From the NCBI RefSeq assembly GCF_017614965.1, contig NZ_WVUG01000005.1, forward strand, positions 16,787-80,786: DNA of 64,000 nucleotides. The letters run 5' to 3'. Below the pieces are notes generated by a model. The model had not been told where the DNA came from and did no database searches. It was given only the letters and a program-made list of their open reading frames with translations. Shown in pieces: positions 8,227 to 17,525 of this stretch (position 1 is the stretch's first letter; each line of letters starts with the position of its first letter). Both the position numbers and the translations under genes were made by a program. Origin of the DNA: Streptomyces griseorubiginosus. Lineage in GTDB: Bacteria; Actinomycetota; Actinomycetes; Streptomycetales; Streptomycetaceae.

Positions 8227-8763
8227 TCAACGGGAGCCGAGAGTGATCCAGTAGCGGCGCTTGAGCCCGGCCTCCGTGCTGCGCACGTCCTCCAGGACCC
8301 CACCGTTGCTCTCGATGGTGCGCGCCGAACCGACGTTGCCGTCGTCGCAGGTGAGCAGGACCCGGTCCAGACCGAGCGCCGGTGCCTTGAGGAGAACGGT
8401 TCCCAGTGCCCACGTGGCCAGTCCGCGCCTTCTGGCGGAGGGCCGGACGCTGTAGCCGATGTGTCCGCCGCCCTCCAGCAGGAAGGCGTTGAGATAGTGA
8501 CGGAGGTCGATGGCCCCGAGGTACACCCCGCCGTCGGCGATCCACCAGTGGCTGGCGTGCACGCGCCCTTCCCCGACCGGCAGCGAGCGGTCCGACTGCT
8601 GCCGCAGCCGCTCGACCCAGGAGGCGAACCCCTCGGGGCTGTCGAGGTCGTCGTCGCCCACCAGGCGGAAGCCGGCCCCGTCCTGGTGAGCGCCGGGCCA
8701 CTCGTCACGGGCCTCGATCCACGAGGAGTGCAACCGGGCGGTGGGAGCGATCAGTTCGGCCAT
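8227..8763 (-). CDS. GNAT-family N-acetyltransferase
   Basis: The 178-residue product is a single acetyltransferase domain. IGYSVRPSARRRGLATWALG at about residues 105-124 contains the R/Q-x-x-G-x-A/G pyrophosphate loop, and CDDGNVGSARTIESNGG at about 142-158 is motif B. It ends in a short beta-rich tail (KRRYWITLG). The ATG at 8763 places the domain normally. It is convergent with the VOC gene and followed upstream by the amidase on the same strand. The substrate is unknown. Confidence 0.85.
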   Translation of the reverse strand: MAELIAPTARLHSSWIEARDEWPGAHQDGAGFRLVGDDDLDSPEGFASWVERLRQQSDRSLPVGEGRVHASHWWIADGGVYLGAIDLRHYLNAFLLEGGGHIGYSVRPSARRRGLATWALGTVLLKAPALGLDRVLLTCDDGNVGSARTIESNGGVLEDVRSTEAGLKRRYWITLGSR

Positions 8764-8786
8764 GCGAGGGACCGTAACACCCCCCC

Positions 8787-10130
8787 TCAGTCCAGGGGTG
8801 CCGTCCGCTGCCACGGATGCAGCTTCTCCAGCTGTTCCGCCAGTTCCAGCAGGGTCGCCTCCGAGCCGGGGCGGCCCACGAGCTGGACGGCGGTGGGGGC
8901 GCCGGAGGGCAGAGTGCCGAAGGGAACGGACATCGCCGGCCAGCCGGTGAGGTTCCACGGGGGCGTCAGGGGCGAGTAGGTGGTGTTGGCGAGGATGTTG
9001 GCGAGCCAGCCCCGCTCGTGCCAGGCCACCGCCTTGGGGGAGCGGCGGGCGAGCGCGGGGGTCAGCAGGACGTCGTACTCCTCGAAGAACGGCTCCATAC
9101 GGCGGCGCAGACGATCCCGGCTCTCACCGCCCCGGACGGAGCTCAGGAAACGGCGGCCGACGGCCGCGTGCACCCGGGTGCGCCGGGTCAGCAGACGCCG
9201 GTCGAGGCCCTGGGCGTCCACCGCCGTACCCGCCGTCCAGTGCGCGAGGGAGGTCGTGCTCAGGGAGGCGGGGTAGGGCGGGTCGGCGCGCCGCACCTGG
9301 TGACCGGCCTTGATCAGGATCCCGGCGGCGTCCCGGGCGGCGGTGGCGTACGGCCGGCTGACGGTGACGCCGACCAGGGGACTGCGCAGCGACACGGCGA
9401 CCCTGCGCATGCCCGGTTCGGACGGCCGCAGCGCGTCCGGGTCCGCCAGGACCGACAGCATCAGGCGCGCGTCCTCGACCGTCGTGGCGAGCGGGCCGTT
9501 CTCCGACATGCCGAACCAGTCGCCGTCACCGATGCCCGCGGGCACCACGCCGTAACCCGGCTTGATGGTGACCAGGCCGCAGTTGGCGGCCGGGATGCGC
9601 AGGGAGCCCATGCCGTCGTTGCCGAGGGCGATCGGCGTGAAGCCGGCGGCCACCGCCGCGCCGCTGCCGCCGGAGGAGCCGCCCGCCGTGCGGGTCAGGT
9701 CCCAGGGGTTGCGGGCGGTGCCGTGCACGCCCTCGGTGGTGCCGAAGACGCACAGCTCGGGCACGTTCGTCAGCCCCACCACCACCGCGCCCGCCGCGCG
9801 CAGCCGGGCCACCGTCACATGGTCCTCGGCGGCCGGGGTGTCCGGGGTGGCGGCGGAGCCCACGCGGTTGGACTCGCCCCGCACGGCGAGGTTGTCCTTG
9901 ACCGCCACCGGCACACCGGCCAGCGGCAGTTCGGCCAGATCACCGCGCGAGCCCACCTCGTCGGCCTCGGCGAGCGCCGCCTCGGCCCGTACGACCCGGA
10001 ACGCGCCGACGCGTCCGTCGAGCCGCTCGGTCCGTTCGAGGTGCTCGGCCACCACCTCGCGCGGAGTGGCCCGCTTCTCGCGTACGGCGGCGGCGATCTC
10101 GGTGGCGGTCCGGCCGACCCAGCTGGTCAC
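8787..10130 (-). CDS. Amidase-signature hydrolase
   Basis: This 447-residue enzyme belongs to the amidase-signature family, which hydrolyses carboxamides using a Ser-cisSer-Lys triad. The catalytic lysine is in AVKDNL, the cis-serine in the glycine-rich TAGGSSGGSGAAVAAG, and the nucleophilic serine in GMGSLRIPAANCG. The C-terminal PWNLTGWPAMSVPFG is also typical. There is no signal peptide, so it is probably cytoplasmic. The GTG at 10130, preceded by GAGGAG, was chosen over the longer open frame. The range runs from indole-acetamide hydrolases to GatA paralogues; no glutamyl-tRNA amidotransferase partner genes are nearby, so a catabolic role is more likely. Confidence 0.9.
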   Translation of the reverse strand: MTSWVGRTATEIAAAVREKRATPREVVAEHLERTERLDGRVGAFRVVRAEAALAEADEVGSRGDLAELPLAGVPVAVKDNLAVRGESNRVGSAATPDTPAAEDHVTVARLRAAGAVVVGLTNVPELCVFGTTEGVHGTARNPWDLTRTAGGSSGGSGAAVAAGFTPIALGNDGMGSLRIPAANCGLVTIKPGYGVVPAGIGDGDWFGMSENGPLATTVEDARLMLSVLADPDALRPSEPGMRRVAVSLRSPLVGVTVSRPYATAARDAAGILIKAGHQVRRADPPYPASLSTTSLAHWTAGTAVDAQGLDRRLLTRRTRVHAAVGRRFLSSVRGGESRDRLRRRMEPFFEEYDVLLTPALARRSPKAVAWHERGWLANILANTTYSPLTPPWNLTGWPAMSVPFGTLPSGAPTAVQLVGRPGSEATLLELAEQLEKLHPWQRTAPLD

Positions 10131-10378
10131 GGGGGCTCCTCGGGAGTGCGGTGCGTGGGCTACTCGTGAGTACGGAGTGCACTCTGCCCCGCCGCGCGCC
10201 CGGCGTCGAGAGCACCGGCGCTTGGACATTCGGACCGCTGTTGTTGGACTTTTCACCGGCCGCCGGTCACTGACCCGCAGGTCATCGGATCAATGGGGCA
10301 ACTGCCGTGTGTGGAGGTGTCATTGACAGGCTCCTGAGGCCGCCCAATGATCAGACATCCGATGAATTGGAGCCGCTC

Positions 10379-11110
10379 ATGAGTCCGTATCCAAGACGTC
10401 AGGTCCTGGGCGCCGCGGTGGCCGTCACCGCGGCCGGCGCCCTTCCCCTCGCCGCGGCGAGCGATACCCTCGCGGCCGGGCCGGGCGGCGGGAAAGGCGC
10501 GGCGGGCTGGGTCCCCGTCCCCGACCCGGTCCCCGTGCCGCTCGACTCCCTCTACGACAACGACGGCATCGACACCGCCACCGCACGCGGCGGCGGCTTC
10601 GACGGCTCCGGCTACACCTTCCCCGGCGAGGAACTCCCCGCGGGCCGCGTGGAGGTCGACGGCGTCCCCTTCGACTTCCCCTCCTCGACCGCGGGCACCA
10701 AGAACAACGTGGTCGCGCTCGGCCAGCGCGTCGACCTGCCCCGCGGCCGCTATCTCTCCGCCGTCTTCCTCACGACCCGGCTGCGTGAGACGGGTGCCTG
10801 GCTGAAGGTCAACGGCGAGGCGGTCTACGACACGACGTACTGGTCTCGGATGGCTCAGCTCGGCGAGGACCTGCGGTTCACCGTCCGCCCGAACGAGGCC
10901 TTCTACATCCACTCCCTGACCCGGCCGGGAGCGAAGCTCACCGTCGAGGCGCCCGTGCCGATCCGGCCCGGCGACAAGGTGACCCCGCTCGGCCACGACC
11001 GTCCGCTCACCTGGACCGTCGGAAAGGGGGCGCTGGTGATCGACGTACCGGAGACGGCCCGTAAGGCGGGACAGCACGTTTGGGTGTTCAAGGTGGAGTG
11101 GCATGGGTGA
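10379..11110 (+). pseudogene. Secreted alpha-L-fucosidase remnant lacking its catalytic domain
   Basis: A twin-arginine-like signal (MSPYPRRQVLGAAVAV) leads to an N-terminal beta domain known from Streptomyces GH29 fucosidases (VPVPDPVPVPLDSLYDNDGI, GSGYTFPGEELPAG). After LPRGRYLSAVF, at residue about 131, the sequence jumps straight to the far C-terminal part of such enzymes, TRLRETGAWLKVNGEAVYD, and continues to the usual end. Full-length relatives carry roughly 400-550 residues between these points, including the whole TIM-barrel with its nucleophile Asp. None of this is present, and the frame is kept across the join near 10770. The 243-residue product could be secreted but cannot be an active fucosidase. 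It overlaps the GH20 gene by 8 bases. I rate a deletion or assembly collapse as most likely. Confidence 0.8.
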
Positions 11111-12953
11111 GATCAGGAAGAGACTGCTGCGGCTGCTCGGCGTCACGGCGGCCCTGACGCTGCTCGTCACGCCGGTCCAGGCGGTCGCACGGGAGACGCG
11201 GCCGACGGTTCCGGTCACCGTGCCGGCGCTGGCCAACTGGACCGCCGGACACGGAAGTTACGTGTACGGCAAGGGCGTTCGGCTGGTCGCCGACAGCCCG
11301 GGCGAGCGGCGGGTCGCCGACACACTCGCCGACGATCTGCGCGCGGCGGGGCACGGCAGCGTCCCCGTCGTCCCGGGCGGCGCACGCACCGGGGACATCG
11401 TGGTCGACGTCCAGCCCTCCCGCGGATCCCTCGGCGCCGAGGGCTACGAACTCACCGTCGGCACGCGGCTGTCGGTGACCGCCGCCACCGAGACCGGCGC
11501 CTTCTACGGCACCCGCACCCTCCTCCAACTCCTCGCGCAGGGCGACCGGATACCGGCGGGACGGACGATCGACGTACCGCGCTACAAGGAGCGGGGCGTC
11601 GGCGTGTGCGCCTGCTACATCCACATCACGCTGCCCTGGCTGGAGAACCTGGTGCGCGAGATGGCGTACCACAAGCTCAACCAGCTGCTCCTGGAGCTGA
11701 AGGTGAAGAGCGACGCGCATCCCGAGGCGAACACCTGGGGCTACTACACCAAGGACGAGATGCGCCGGCTGGTCGCCCTCGGCGACAAGTACCACGTGGA
11801 GATCATCCCGGAGATCAACTCCCCGGGCCACATGGACCCGTGGATCGAGAACCGCCCGGACCTGCAGCTCAGCGACTCAGACGGCAACAAGCAGCCCGCC
11901 CGCCTCGACGTCACCCAGCAGGCCGCCTTCGACTACTACACCGGTCTGATGGACGAGTACGCGCAGGTCTTCACCGCGAAGTCCTGGCACATGGGCGCCG
12001 ACGAGTACATGCTCGGCTCCGACTACGCCAAGTACCCGCAGATGCTGACGTACGCGCGGGAGAAGTACGGGCCGAACGCCACCCCGCAGGACGCGTACGT
12101 GGACTTCATCAACCGCGTCCAGGCGTACGCGGTGAGCAAGGGCAAGCGGCTGCGCATCTGGAACGACGGGCTGACCGGCGCCAACACCGTGCCGGTGGCG
12201 GCCGGGACGACCGTCGAGCACTGGCTGAACGTCGCCGTGAAGCCCAGCGCGCTCATCGCCCGGGGCTACCGGGTCGAGAACGCCGCCTACTCGCTGTACC
12301 TGGTCCGCGGCGGGTTCCACAGCGACACCGGGTCCCTGTACGACCAGGGGTGGGATCCGCGCAGCTTCGAGGGGGAGAAGGTGGCGACCGGCGAGGGCAT
12401 CACCGGGGCGAAGATCAGCCTGTGGCCGGACAACGGCAGCGGCGAGACGGAGAACGAGGTCGCCGTCGAACTCTGGCCCGCGCTACGCCACATCGCTGAG
12501 GCCACCTGGGGCGATCCGCACCCGGATGCCACCTACGCCGAGTTCACCGCACGGGGGACGGCGGTGGGCCACGCGCCCGGTTGGCGTGATCTGACGCGGC
12601 TTCCGGTGGCGGAGGGCACGTACTCCTTCCGTACCGCGGGACAGACCTTCACGGCCCGACTCGCCCGCACCGCCGACGGATACGCGAGCCTGCGGTCCCC
12701 TGACGGCTGCCTGGAGATCAGCGGCGGCAAGCTCACGCTCAACGCGCCGCTGCAGCCCGGCGTCGAGGCGACCTGGAAGAGCTGTGACGTCGCCGGCACC
12801 CTGCAGCGCTGGCAGGTGAACCGCGCCGCCGGGGGCTACGAGCTCGTCAACGCGATCACGCAGATGGCGCTGACCGTGAGCGACGACGGCCGGCTCGTCC
12901 AGTACCCGCCGGACCAGCGCCCGCCCGCCGTCTGGCACCTCACCGCCCACTGA
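11103..12953 (+). CDS. Secreted GH20 beta-N-acetylhexosaminidase / lacto-N-biosidase-like
   Basis: The 616-residue product has an N-terminal hydrophobic signal (LLRLLGVTAALTLLVTPVQAVA), a GH20b domain at about 40-155 and the GH20 TIM barrel at about 165-490. The catalytic pair is D300-E301 in HMGADEYM, where Asp positions the substrate 2-acetamido group and Glu is the acid. PEINSPGHMDPW is the second classic motif. The C-terminal 110 residues look like a beta-trefoil or jelly-roll add-on (LRSPDGCLEI, LQRWQV). GH20 enzymes release terminal GlcNAc, GalNAc or lacto-N-biose from glycoproteins and human-milk-type glycans. Placement between two fucosidase genes suggests joint attack on fucosylated glycans outside the cell. 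Confidence 0.88.
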   Translation: MGEIRKRLLRLLGVTAALTLLVTPVQAVARETRPTVPVTVPALANWTAGHGSYVYGKGVRLVADSPGERRVADTLADDLRAAGHGSVPVVPGGARTGDIVVDVQPSRGSLGAEGYELTVGTRLSVTAATETGAFYGTRTLLQLLAQGDRIPAGRTIDVPRYKERGVGVCACYIHITLPWLENLVREMAYHKLNQLLLELKVKSDAHPEANTWGYYTKDEMRRLVALGDKYHVEIIPEINSPGHMDPWIENRPDLQLSDSDGNKQPARLDVTQQAAFDYYTGLMDEYAQVFTAKSWHMGADEYMLGSDYAKYPQMLTYAREKYGPNATPQDAYVDFINRVQAYAVSKGKRLRIWNDGLTGANTVPVAAGTTVEHWLNVAVKPSALIARGYRVENAAYSLYLVRGGFHSDTGSLYDQGWDPRSFEGEKVATGEGITGAKISLWPDNGSGETENEVAVELWPALRHIAEATWGDPHPDATYAEFTARGTAVGHAPGWRDLTRLPVAEGTYSFRTAGQTFTARLARTADGYASLRSPDGCLEISGGKLTLNAPLQPGVEATWKSCDVAGTLQRWQVNRAAGGYELVNAITQMALTVSDDGRLVQYPPDQRPPAVWHLTAH

Positions 12954-12973
12954 ACCGAGGAGTCCGATCCTCC

Positions 12974-14515
12974 ATGGCTCTCTCCAGACGCCTCTTCGTC
13001 ACCACCGCCGTCGCATCGGTCTCCGCGCTCGCCGCGCCCGGCCTCCCCGCGTTCGCGGCGGGCGCGCCCAGTGACCGCTCCCGCATCCCCGTCAGCCCCG
13101 ACGACACCCCCGACGAGCTCGTCCGCAAGGCCTCCCGAGTCCGGCCCACAGCACGGCAGATCGCCTGGCAGGCCCTGGAACAGACCGCCTTCCTGCACTT
13201 CGGCGTGAACACCTTCACCGGGCTGGAGTGGGGCACCGGCGACGAGGACCCGAACGTCTTCCAGCCCACCGGCCTGGACACCGACCAGTGGGCCCGCGCC
13301 CTGCGCGACGGCGGGTTCAGGCTGGCGATCCTCACCGTCAAGCACCACGACGGCTTCGTCCTCTACCCCTCCCGCTACACCGACCACTCGGTGGCGTCGA
13401 GCAGTTGGCAGGGCGGCCACGGCGACGTGCTGCGCTCCTTCGCCGACTCCATGCGCCGGTACGGCCTCAAGGTCGGCGTCTACATCTCACCCGCCGACGA
13501 GAACCAGTACCTGCACGGCGTCTACGCCAACGGCAGCGCCCGCACCACCCGCACCGTTCCCACCCTGACCGAGGGCGACGACCGCGCCCCGGACCGCTTC
13601 TACACCCTTCCGGCGACCGACTACGGCGCCCACATGCTCAACACGCTCTACGAGGTGCTCACCGAGTACGGTCCGGTCGACGAGGTGTGGTTCGACGGCG
13701 CCCAGGGCCACATACCTCCAGACAAGGTGGAGAACTACGACTGGGACAGCTGGTACGCCCTGGTCCGCGCCCTCGCCCCGGACGCCGCGATCGCCGTGAC
13801 CGGGCCCGACCTGCGCTGGGTCGGCAACGAGGACGGGCTGGCCCGCGAGAACGAGTGGAGCGTCATCCCGGTCAAGGAGAACCAGTACGGGCGCACCGAC
13901 TGGGCGCTGTCGTACGACACCGCCGACGAGGGCAGCCGCGACGCGCTCGTGACCGCCCGGCCGACAACGGACTACCTGCAGTGGTGGCCCGCCGAGTGCG
14001 ATGTGTCCATCCGGGACGGCTGGTTCTACCACCCCGACCAACTCCCCAAGTCCGTGGACGACTTGACGAGGATCTGGTTCGGCTCGGTGGGCCGCAACTC
14101 GGTGCTGCTGCTCAACGTCCCGCCGGACACGGACGGCCGGCTGCACGACACCGACGTCGTCCGGCTGCGGGAGTTCCGCGCCCGCATCGAGCGCGAGCTT
14201 CCGAGCGACCTGGCCCGGGGCGCCCGCACCACCCTTGCCGCGGCCGGAGTCACGGTCGATCTCGCCGCCGAGCACGAGGTGGACCGCGTCCGTCTCGCCG
14301 AGGACATCCGGCACGGCCAGCAGGTCGAGGGCTTCGTCGTCGAGGCCTGGCGCGAGGGCGCCTGGGACCGGGTGGCAACGGCCGGAACGATCGGCGCGAG
14401 CCGCATCCTGCAGTTGCCGGAGCCCGTCACGGCCCGGCGGTGGCGGGTACGGGTGACGGGTGCGCGGGGTGCCGTCCGGATCGCGGAGTTCGGGCTGTAC
14501 CGGTCCGCGGTCTGA
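12974..14515 (+). CDS. Secreted GH29 alpha-L-fucosidase
   Basis: This 513-residue enzyme has a Sec/Tat-like signal ending near FAAGAP, then a GH29 TIM barrel with HFGVNTFTGLEWG, TVKHHDGFVLYPSRYTDHSV and the nucleophile D241 in VDEVWFDGAQG. The shape (short N-terminus, EWGTG, LLLNVPPDTDG) matches subfamily B, whose members prefer alpha-1,3/1,4-linked fucose branched next to galactose. The last 90 residues resemble an F5/8-type or discoidin carbohydrate-binding region (AEFGLYRS). It starts 20 bases after the GH20 stop, so the three glycosidases form one operon. It is intact, unlike the fucosidase at the front of the operon. Released fucose could feed the import and degradation operon at 33-41 kb. 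Confidence 0.92.
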   Translation: MALSRRLFVTTAVASVSALAAPGLPAFAAGAPSDRSRIPVSPDDTPDELVRKASRVRPTARQIAWQALEQTAFLHFGVNTFTGLEWGTGDEDPNVFQPTGLDTDQWARALRDGGFRLAILTVKHHDGFVLYPSRYTDHSVASSSWQGGHGDVLRSFADSMRRYGLKVGVYISPADENQYLHGVYANGSARTTRTVPTLTEGDDRAPDRFYTLPATDYGAHMLNTLYEVLTEYGPVDEVWFDGAQGHIPPDKVENYDWDSWYALVRALAPDAAIAVTGPDLRWVGNEDGLARENEWSVIPVKENQYGRTDWALSYDTADEGSRDALVTARPTTDYLQWWPAECDVSIRDGWFYHPDQLPKSVDDLTRIWFGSVGRNSVLLLNVPPDTDGRLHDTDVVRLREFRARIERELPSDLARGARTTLAAAGVTVDLAAEHEVDRVRLAEDIRHGQQVEGFVVEAWREGAWDRVATAGTIGASRILQLPEPVTARRWRVRVTGARGAVRIAEFGLYRSAV

Positions 14516-14530
14516 CGGGGTACCCGATCA

Positions 14531-14568
14531 GGGCGGTCACCAGGGCATCGGCGACCTGGTGACCGCCC
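14531..14568. terminator. Bidirectional terminator hairpin
   Basis: GGGCGGTCACCAGG and CCTGGTGACCGCCC form a perfect 14-base stem with a 10-base loop. It lies exactly between the convergent GH29 fucosidase and dedA stop codons, so it can serve both transcripts. Confidence 0.75.
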
Positions 14569-14571
14569 GCC

Positions 14572-15183
14572 TCAGGTCTCGCGGCCGCGGTGGTGGCGGC
14601 GGACCCGCCAGACGACCAGGGCCACGACCGCCAGCACGGCCACCACCAGTGCCGTGGTCTTGCCGATCAGGCCCTCGGCCCGCTGGTAGGCGGCGCCGGC
14701 CGCGTAGCCGAGGACGGCGTTCCCGGCGCCCCAGACCAGTCCGCCGAGCGCGTTGTAGAGGAAGAAGCGGGGGTAGGGCATGCCGGAGGCGCCCGCCATC
14801 GCCGGGACCAGGGAGCGGAGGAGGGCGACGAAGCGGCCGATGAAGACGGCCGCCGGGCCGCGCCGGCGGATCAGGTCGCGTGTCCTGTCCGCGCCGTGGG
14901 CGTGCCGGCGCAGCGGGCGGCTGCGCAGGAGCGGGGGGCCGAGGCGGCGGCCGAGCTCGTAGCCGACGCCGTCCCCGGCGATCGCGGCCAGGACCACGGC
15001 GACGGCCAGCCAGACCAGGTCGACCACGCCCTGCCGGGCCAGCACCCCGCCGACGATCACCGCGGTCTCCCCGGGCAGGACGAACCCGAAGAAGAACGCG
15101 TCCTCGGCGAAGACGAGGCCCACGACCACGATGTACACCACGGGCCCGGACAGATGCGCGAGCCAGTGGGTGACAGCGCTCAT
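14572..15183 (-). CDS. DedA-family membrane protein
   Basis: The 203-residue product is a DedA/VTT-domain integral membrane protein. It shows the family hallmarks: an acidic early segment (FAEDAFFFGFVLPGE), a re-entrant G-x-x-x-G region and the arginine motif FIGRFVALLRSLVPAMAGASGM. The C-terminus is arginine-rich (RVRRHHRGRE). DedA proteins act as membrane lipid scramblases or transporters needed for membrane homeostasis. GGGAAGGGAG precedes the ATG at 15183; upstream in-frame extensions are antisense to the DUF5753 regulator gene. It appears monocistronic. Confidence 0.9.
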   Translation of the reverse strand: MSAVTHWLAHLSGPVVYIVVVGLVFAEDAFFFGFVLPGETAVIVGGVLARQGVVDLVWLAVAVVLAAIAGDGVGYELGRRLGPPLLRSRPLRRHAHGADRTRDLIRRRGPAAVFIGRFVALLRSLVPAMAGASGMPYPRFFLYNALGGLVWGAGNAVLGYAAGAAYQRAEGLIGKTTALVVAVLAVVALVVWRVRRHHRGRET

Positions 15184-15236
15184 CCGCCGACTCCCTTCCC
15201 AGCGGCGGTCGAGTACCCCATCGGGCGTCGCGTTCC

Positions 15237-16148
15237 TCAGGTCTCGGCCAGGACCTTCTCCAGGAAGCCCACCGAGTCCGCCGCCGACAGAGCCACCAGG
15301 GTGAGCCGGTCCATGACGGCGAGATAGTGGTCGACGTCCTCGGGCTTGTCCAGGTAGAGGGCGCTGGAGAGTTGCTCCAGGTAGACGATGTCGGGCAGGT
15401 CCGGGACCGGGAAGCGCAGCACGGTGACCGGGCCGCCCGCCGCCGCGTGACCGCCCACGTGGAAGGGGAGCACCTGGACGGTCACGTTGGGCAGGCCGGC
15501 CGCCTCGATCAGGTGCCGGAGCTGGTCGCGCATCACCTCTCTCCCGCCGAGCGGACGGCGCAGCGCCGCCTCGTCCACCACGACCCACAGCCTGGGCGCG
15601 TCCGGGCCGGACAGCAGCGATTGCCTTTTCATCCGCAGGGTGACACGGCGCTCGACCGCGTCCTCGGAGGTGACGGAGTGGCCGAGCCGGACGACGGCCT
15701 CGGCATAGGCGGGGGTCTGCAACAGGCCCGGCACGAACTGGACTTCGTAGGTGCGGATGAGACAGGCCGCCTCCTCCAGCCCCAGGTGCTGCTCGAACCA
15801 GCTCGGGAAGGCGTCGCCGTACGCCCGCCACCAGCCGGGCTGGTTCGCCCGCCGCACCGAGTCCAGCAACTCCTCGCGTACGGCGGTGTCGTGGACGCCG
15901 TAGAGGGTGAGCAGGTCGGCGACGTCACGGACCTTGAAGCCGACGCGGCCCAGTTCCATGCGGCACAGTTTGGCGTCCGAGGCGCGGATCTCCGAGGCGG
16001 CCCGCTCCCGGGAGATGCCGAGGGACTCGCGCAGCCGGCGCAGACGGGTGCCCAGCATGATGCGCTGCACGGTCGGGCCGCCGCGCCTGAGGCTGAGTAC
16101 CTGGGAATCAGGGGGAAGGGGTTCTGGTCGAGCTGCCGCCATGGTCAT
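15237..16148 (-). CDS. XRE-family regulator with DUF5753 domain
   Basis: The 303-residue protein has an N-terminal helix-turn-helix (LGTRLRRLRESLGISRERAA, with SDAKLCRMELGR as recognition region) at about 32-75, and a DUF5753 domain with the family sequences FVPGLLQTPAYAEAVV and QVLPFHVGGHAA. Such proteins are abundant in Streptomyces and are usually paired with a small DUF397 protein, as here: the DUF397 gene lies upstream on the same strand. They form antagonistic pairs like BldB/WhiJ, but their targets are rarely known. ATG at 16148 or 16142 would both work. Confidence 0.9.
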   Translation of the reverse strand: MTMAAARPEPLPPDSQVLSLRRGGPTVQRIMLGTRLRRLRESLGISRERAASEIRASDAKLCRMELGRVGFKVRDVADLLTLYGVHDTAVREELLDSVRRANQPGWWRAYGDAFPSWFEQHLGLEEAACLIRTYEVQFVPGLLQTPAYAEAVVRLGHSVTSEDAVERRVTLRMKRQSLLSGPDAPRLWVVVDEAALRRPLGGREVMRDQLRHLIEAAGLPNVTVQVLPFHVGGHAAAGGPVTVLRFPVPDLPDIVYLEQLSSALYLDKPEDVDHYLAVMDRLTLVALSAADSVGFLEKVLAET

Positions 16149-16231
16149 CCCCTCGGCCGCCGCCGTGCGTTACGTCGTGACTCGCCAAGGAGCGTAGCAC
16201 CGCGTCGCCGTACCGCCGCGGGGCGTGAGAA

Positions 16232-16269
16232 GGCCGGAGGGCGTCGGTCGTCGACCGGGCCCTCCGGCC
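16232..16269 (-). terminator. Hairpin between DUF397 and DUF5753 genes
   Basis: GGCCGGAGGGC and GCCCTCCGGCC pair as a perfect 11-base stem around a 16-base loop, about 20 bases past the DUF397 stop codon and upstream of the DUF5753 regulator. It may end or attenuate the DUF397 transcript. Confidence 0.55.
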
Positions 16270-16289
16270 GTCCGCGGGTGTGCCCGACG

Positions 16290-16532
16290 TCAACGACCGG
16301 GGAGTAGGCCGTCGAAGTCGCCGTCCTTCACACCGCGGACGAAGGCGGAGATCTCGGCGCGGGGATACACGAGTGCCGGACCTTCGGGGTGACGGGAGTT
16401 GCGTACCGCGACGCTGCCGTCCGCGAGCACAGCGAGCTCGACGCAGTTGCCCTCGGGGTTGCTGTGCCGGCTCTTGCGCCAGACCACCCCGGTCAGCCGG
16501 TCGGCCGGCGTGCCGTTGCTCACGTGCTGCAT
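16290..16532 (-). CDS. DUF397 small protein
   Basis: The 80-residue product carries the DUF397 hallmarks VWRKSRHSNPEGNCVELA and AVRNSRHPEGPALVYPRAEISAFVRGVKDGDFDGL. The start MQHVSNG at 16532 fits the family; the longer frame to 16553 is less likely. DUF397 proteins work with neighbouring XRE/DUF5753 regulators, such as the one immediately downstream. Biochemical activity is unknown. Confidence 0.9.
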   Translation of the reverse strand: MQHVSNGTPADRLTGVVWRKSRHSNPEGNCVELAVLADGSVAVRNSRHPEGPALVYPRAEISAFVRGVKDGDFDGLLPGR

Positions 16533-16662
16533 CTGAGGCCTCTTCGAGATCAACTCGCCCGGCAGTCACTGCGGTTGCGTCGCTACGACAGTACCAAGAT
16601 CGTCTGCAATTGCAGCGGTAATTGCGTTTTTCCCATCTCGCGGCTTTGCGGGCTTGCGGCCG

Positions 16663-17466
16663 TCAGGCTTTGCGGCCGATGCCGCAGATCGCGTCCACCT
16701 CGGTGGGGGAGCGGCCCACGTCGACCGGCTCGGGGTGCCACCGGGAGGTCGGCACGATGCCGGGCTCGACGAGGTCGAGTCCGTCGAAGAAGGCCGCGAT
16801 CCGCTCCGGGCTGCGCAGGTGGTAGGAGCTGGCGGAGTTGGCGTTGTAGACCGAGATCGCCTGGTTGAGCGTCTCGTTGGTGTCGGTGCCGTCGGCCAGG
16901 GCGAGGTGGCTGCCCGGAGGAAGGATGTCCAGGTAGCGCGCCACGAGCGCCTCGGGCTCGTCGGAGTCCGGGATCTGCCCCAGGATGCCGAGCATGGTCA
17001 GGGCGACGGGCCGGTCGAAGTCCAGCGTCCGCGCGGCCCCTTCGACGATGCGGTCGGGGTCGCGGACATCCGCCTCGAGATAGGCGCAGGCGCCCTCCGG
17101 GGTGCTGGTGAGCAGGGCCTGGGCGTGCACCAGCACCAGCGGGTCGTTGTCGACGTAGACGATGCGGCTGTCGGGCGCGAACCGCTGGGCGACCTCGTGG
17201 GTGTTGTCGACCGTGGGCAGTCCGGTGCCGATGTCCAGGAACTGGCGGATGCCCGCGTCGGCGGCCAGATGGCGCACCGCGCGGACCAGGAAGCGCCGTT
17301 GGAGACGGGCGAGCAGCGCGATGTCCGGGAACATCTGCAGGATCATCTCGCCGGCCTGCCGGTCGGCGGCGTAGTTGTCCTTGCCGCCCAGCAGGAAGTT
17401 CCACACACGGGCCGAGTGGGGCTGGTCGGGATGCAGCCGGTCGGCCTCCGGTTCTTCGGAAGTCAT
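16663..17466 (-). CDS. SAM-dependent methyltransferase (DUF574/PF04672 type)
   Basis: The 267-residue protein begins with the family hallmark HPDQPHSARVWNFLLGGKDNYAADR, carries the SAM-binding glycine loop in FLDIGTGLPTV and an acidic strand-2 end (VYVDNDPLVLVHAQ), and ends in a beta-rich tail. This family is expanded in Streptomyces; its substrates are unknown. The gene lies upstream of the DUF397/DUF5753 pair on the same strand, a frequent association in these genomes. ATG at 17466 (MTSEEPEAD) was chosen over 17472. Confidence 0.88.
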   Translation of the reverse strand: MTSEEPEADRLHPDQPHSARVWNFLLGGKDNYAADRQAGEMILQMFPDIALLARLQRRFLVRAVRHLAADAGIRQFLDIGTGLPTVDNTHEVAQRFAPDSRIVYVDNDPLVLVHAQALLTSTPEGACAYLEADVRDPDRIVEGAARTLDFDRPVALTMLGILGQIPDSDEPEALVARYLDILPPGSHLALADGTDTNETLNQAISVYNANSASSYHLRSPERIAAFFDGLDLVEPGIVPTSRWHPEPVDVGRSPTEVDAICGIGRKA

Positions 17467-17525
17467 GGGCAAAGCGTCACACGAAGTGGGCGGCGCTGTC
17501 CGGCGGTTGACCGGCTACGGCCCCG

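Noticed and set aside
10270..10378. Operator for the glycosidase operon (ATCGGAT and ATCCGAT separated by about 70 bases)
   Set aside because: The two short arms are too far apart and too short to argue for a single site.
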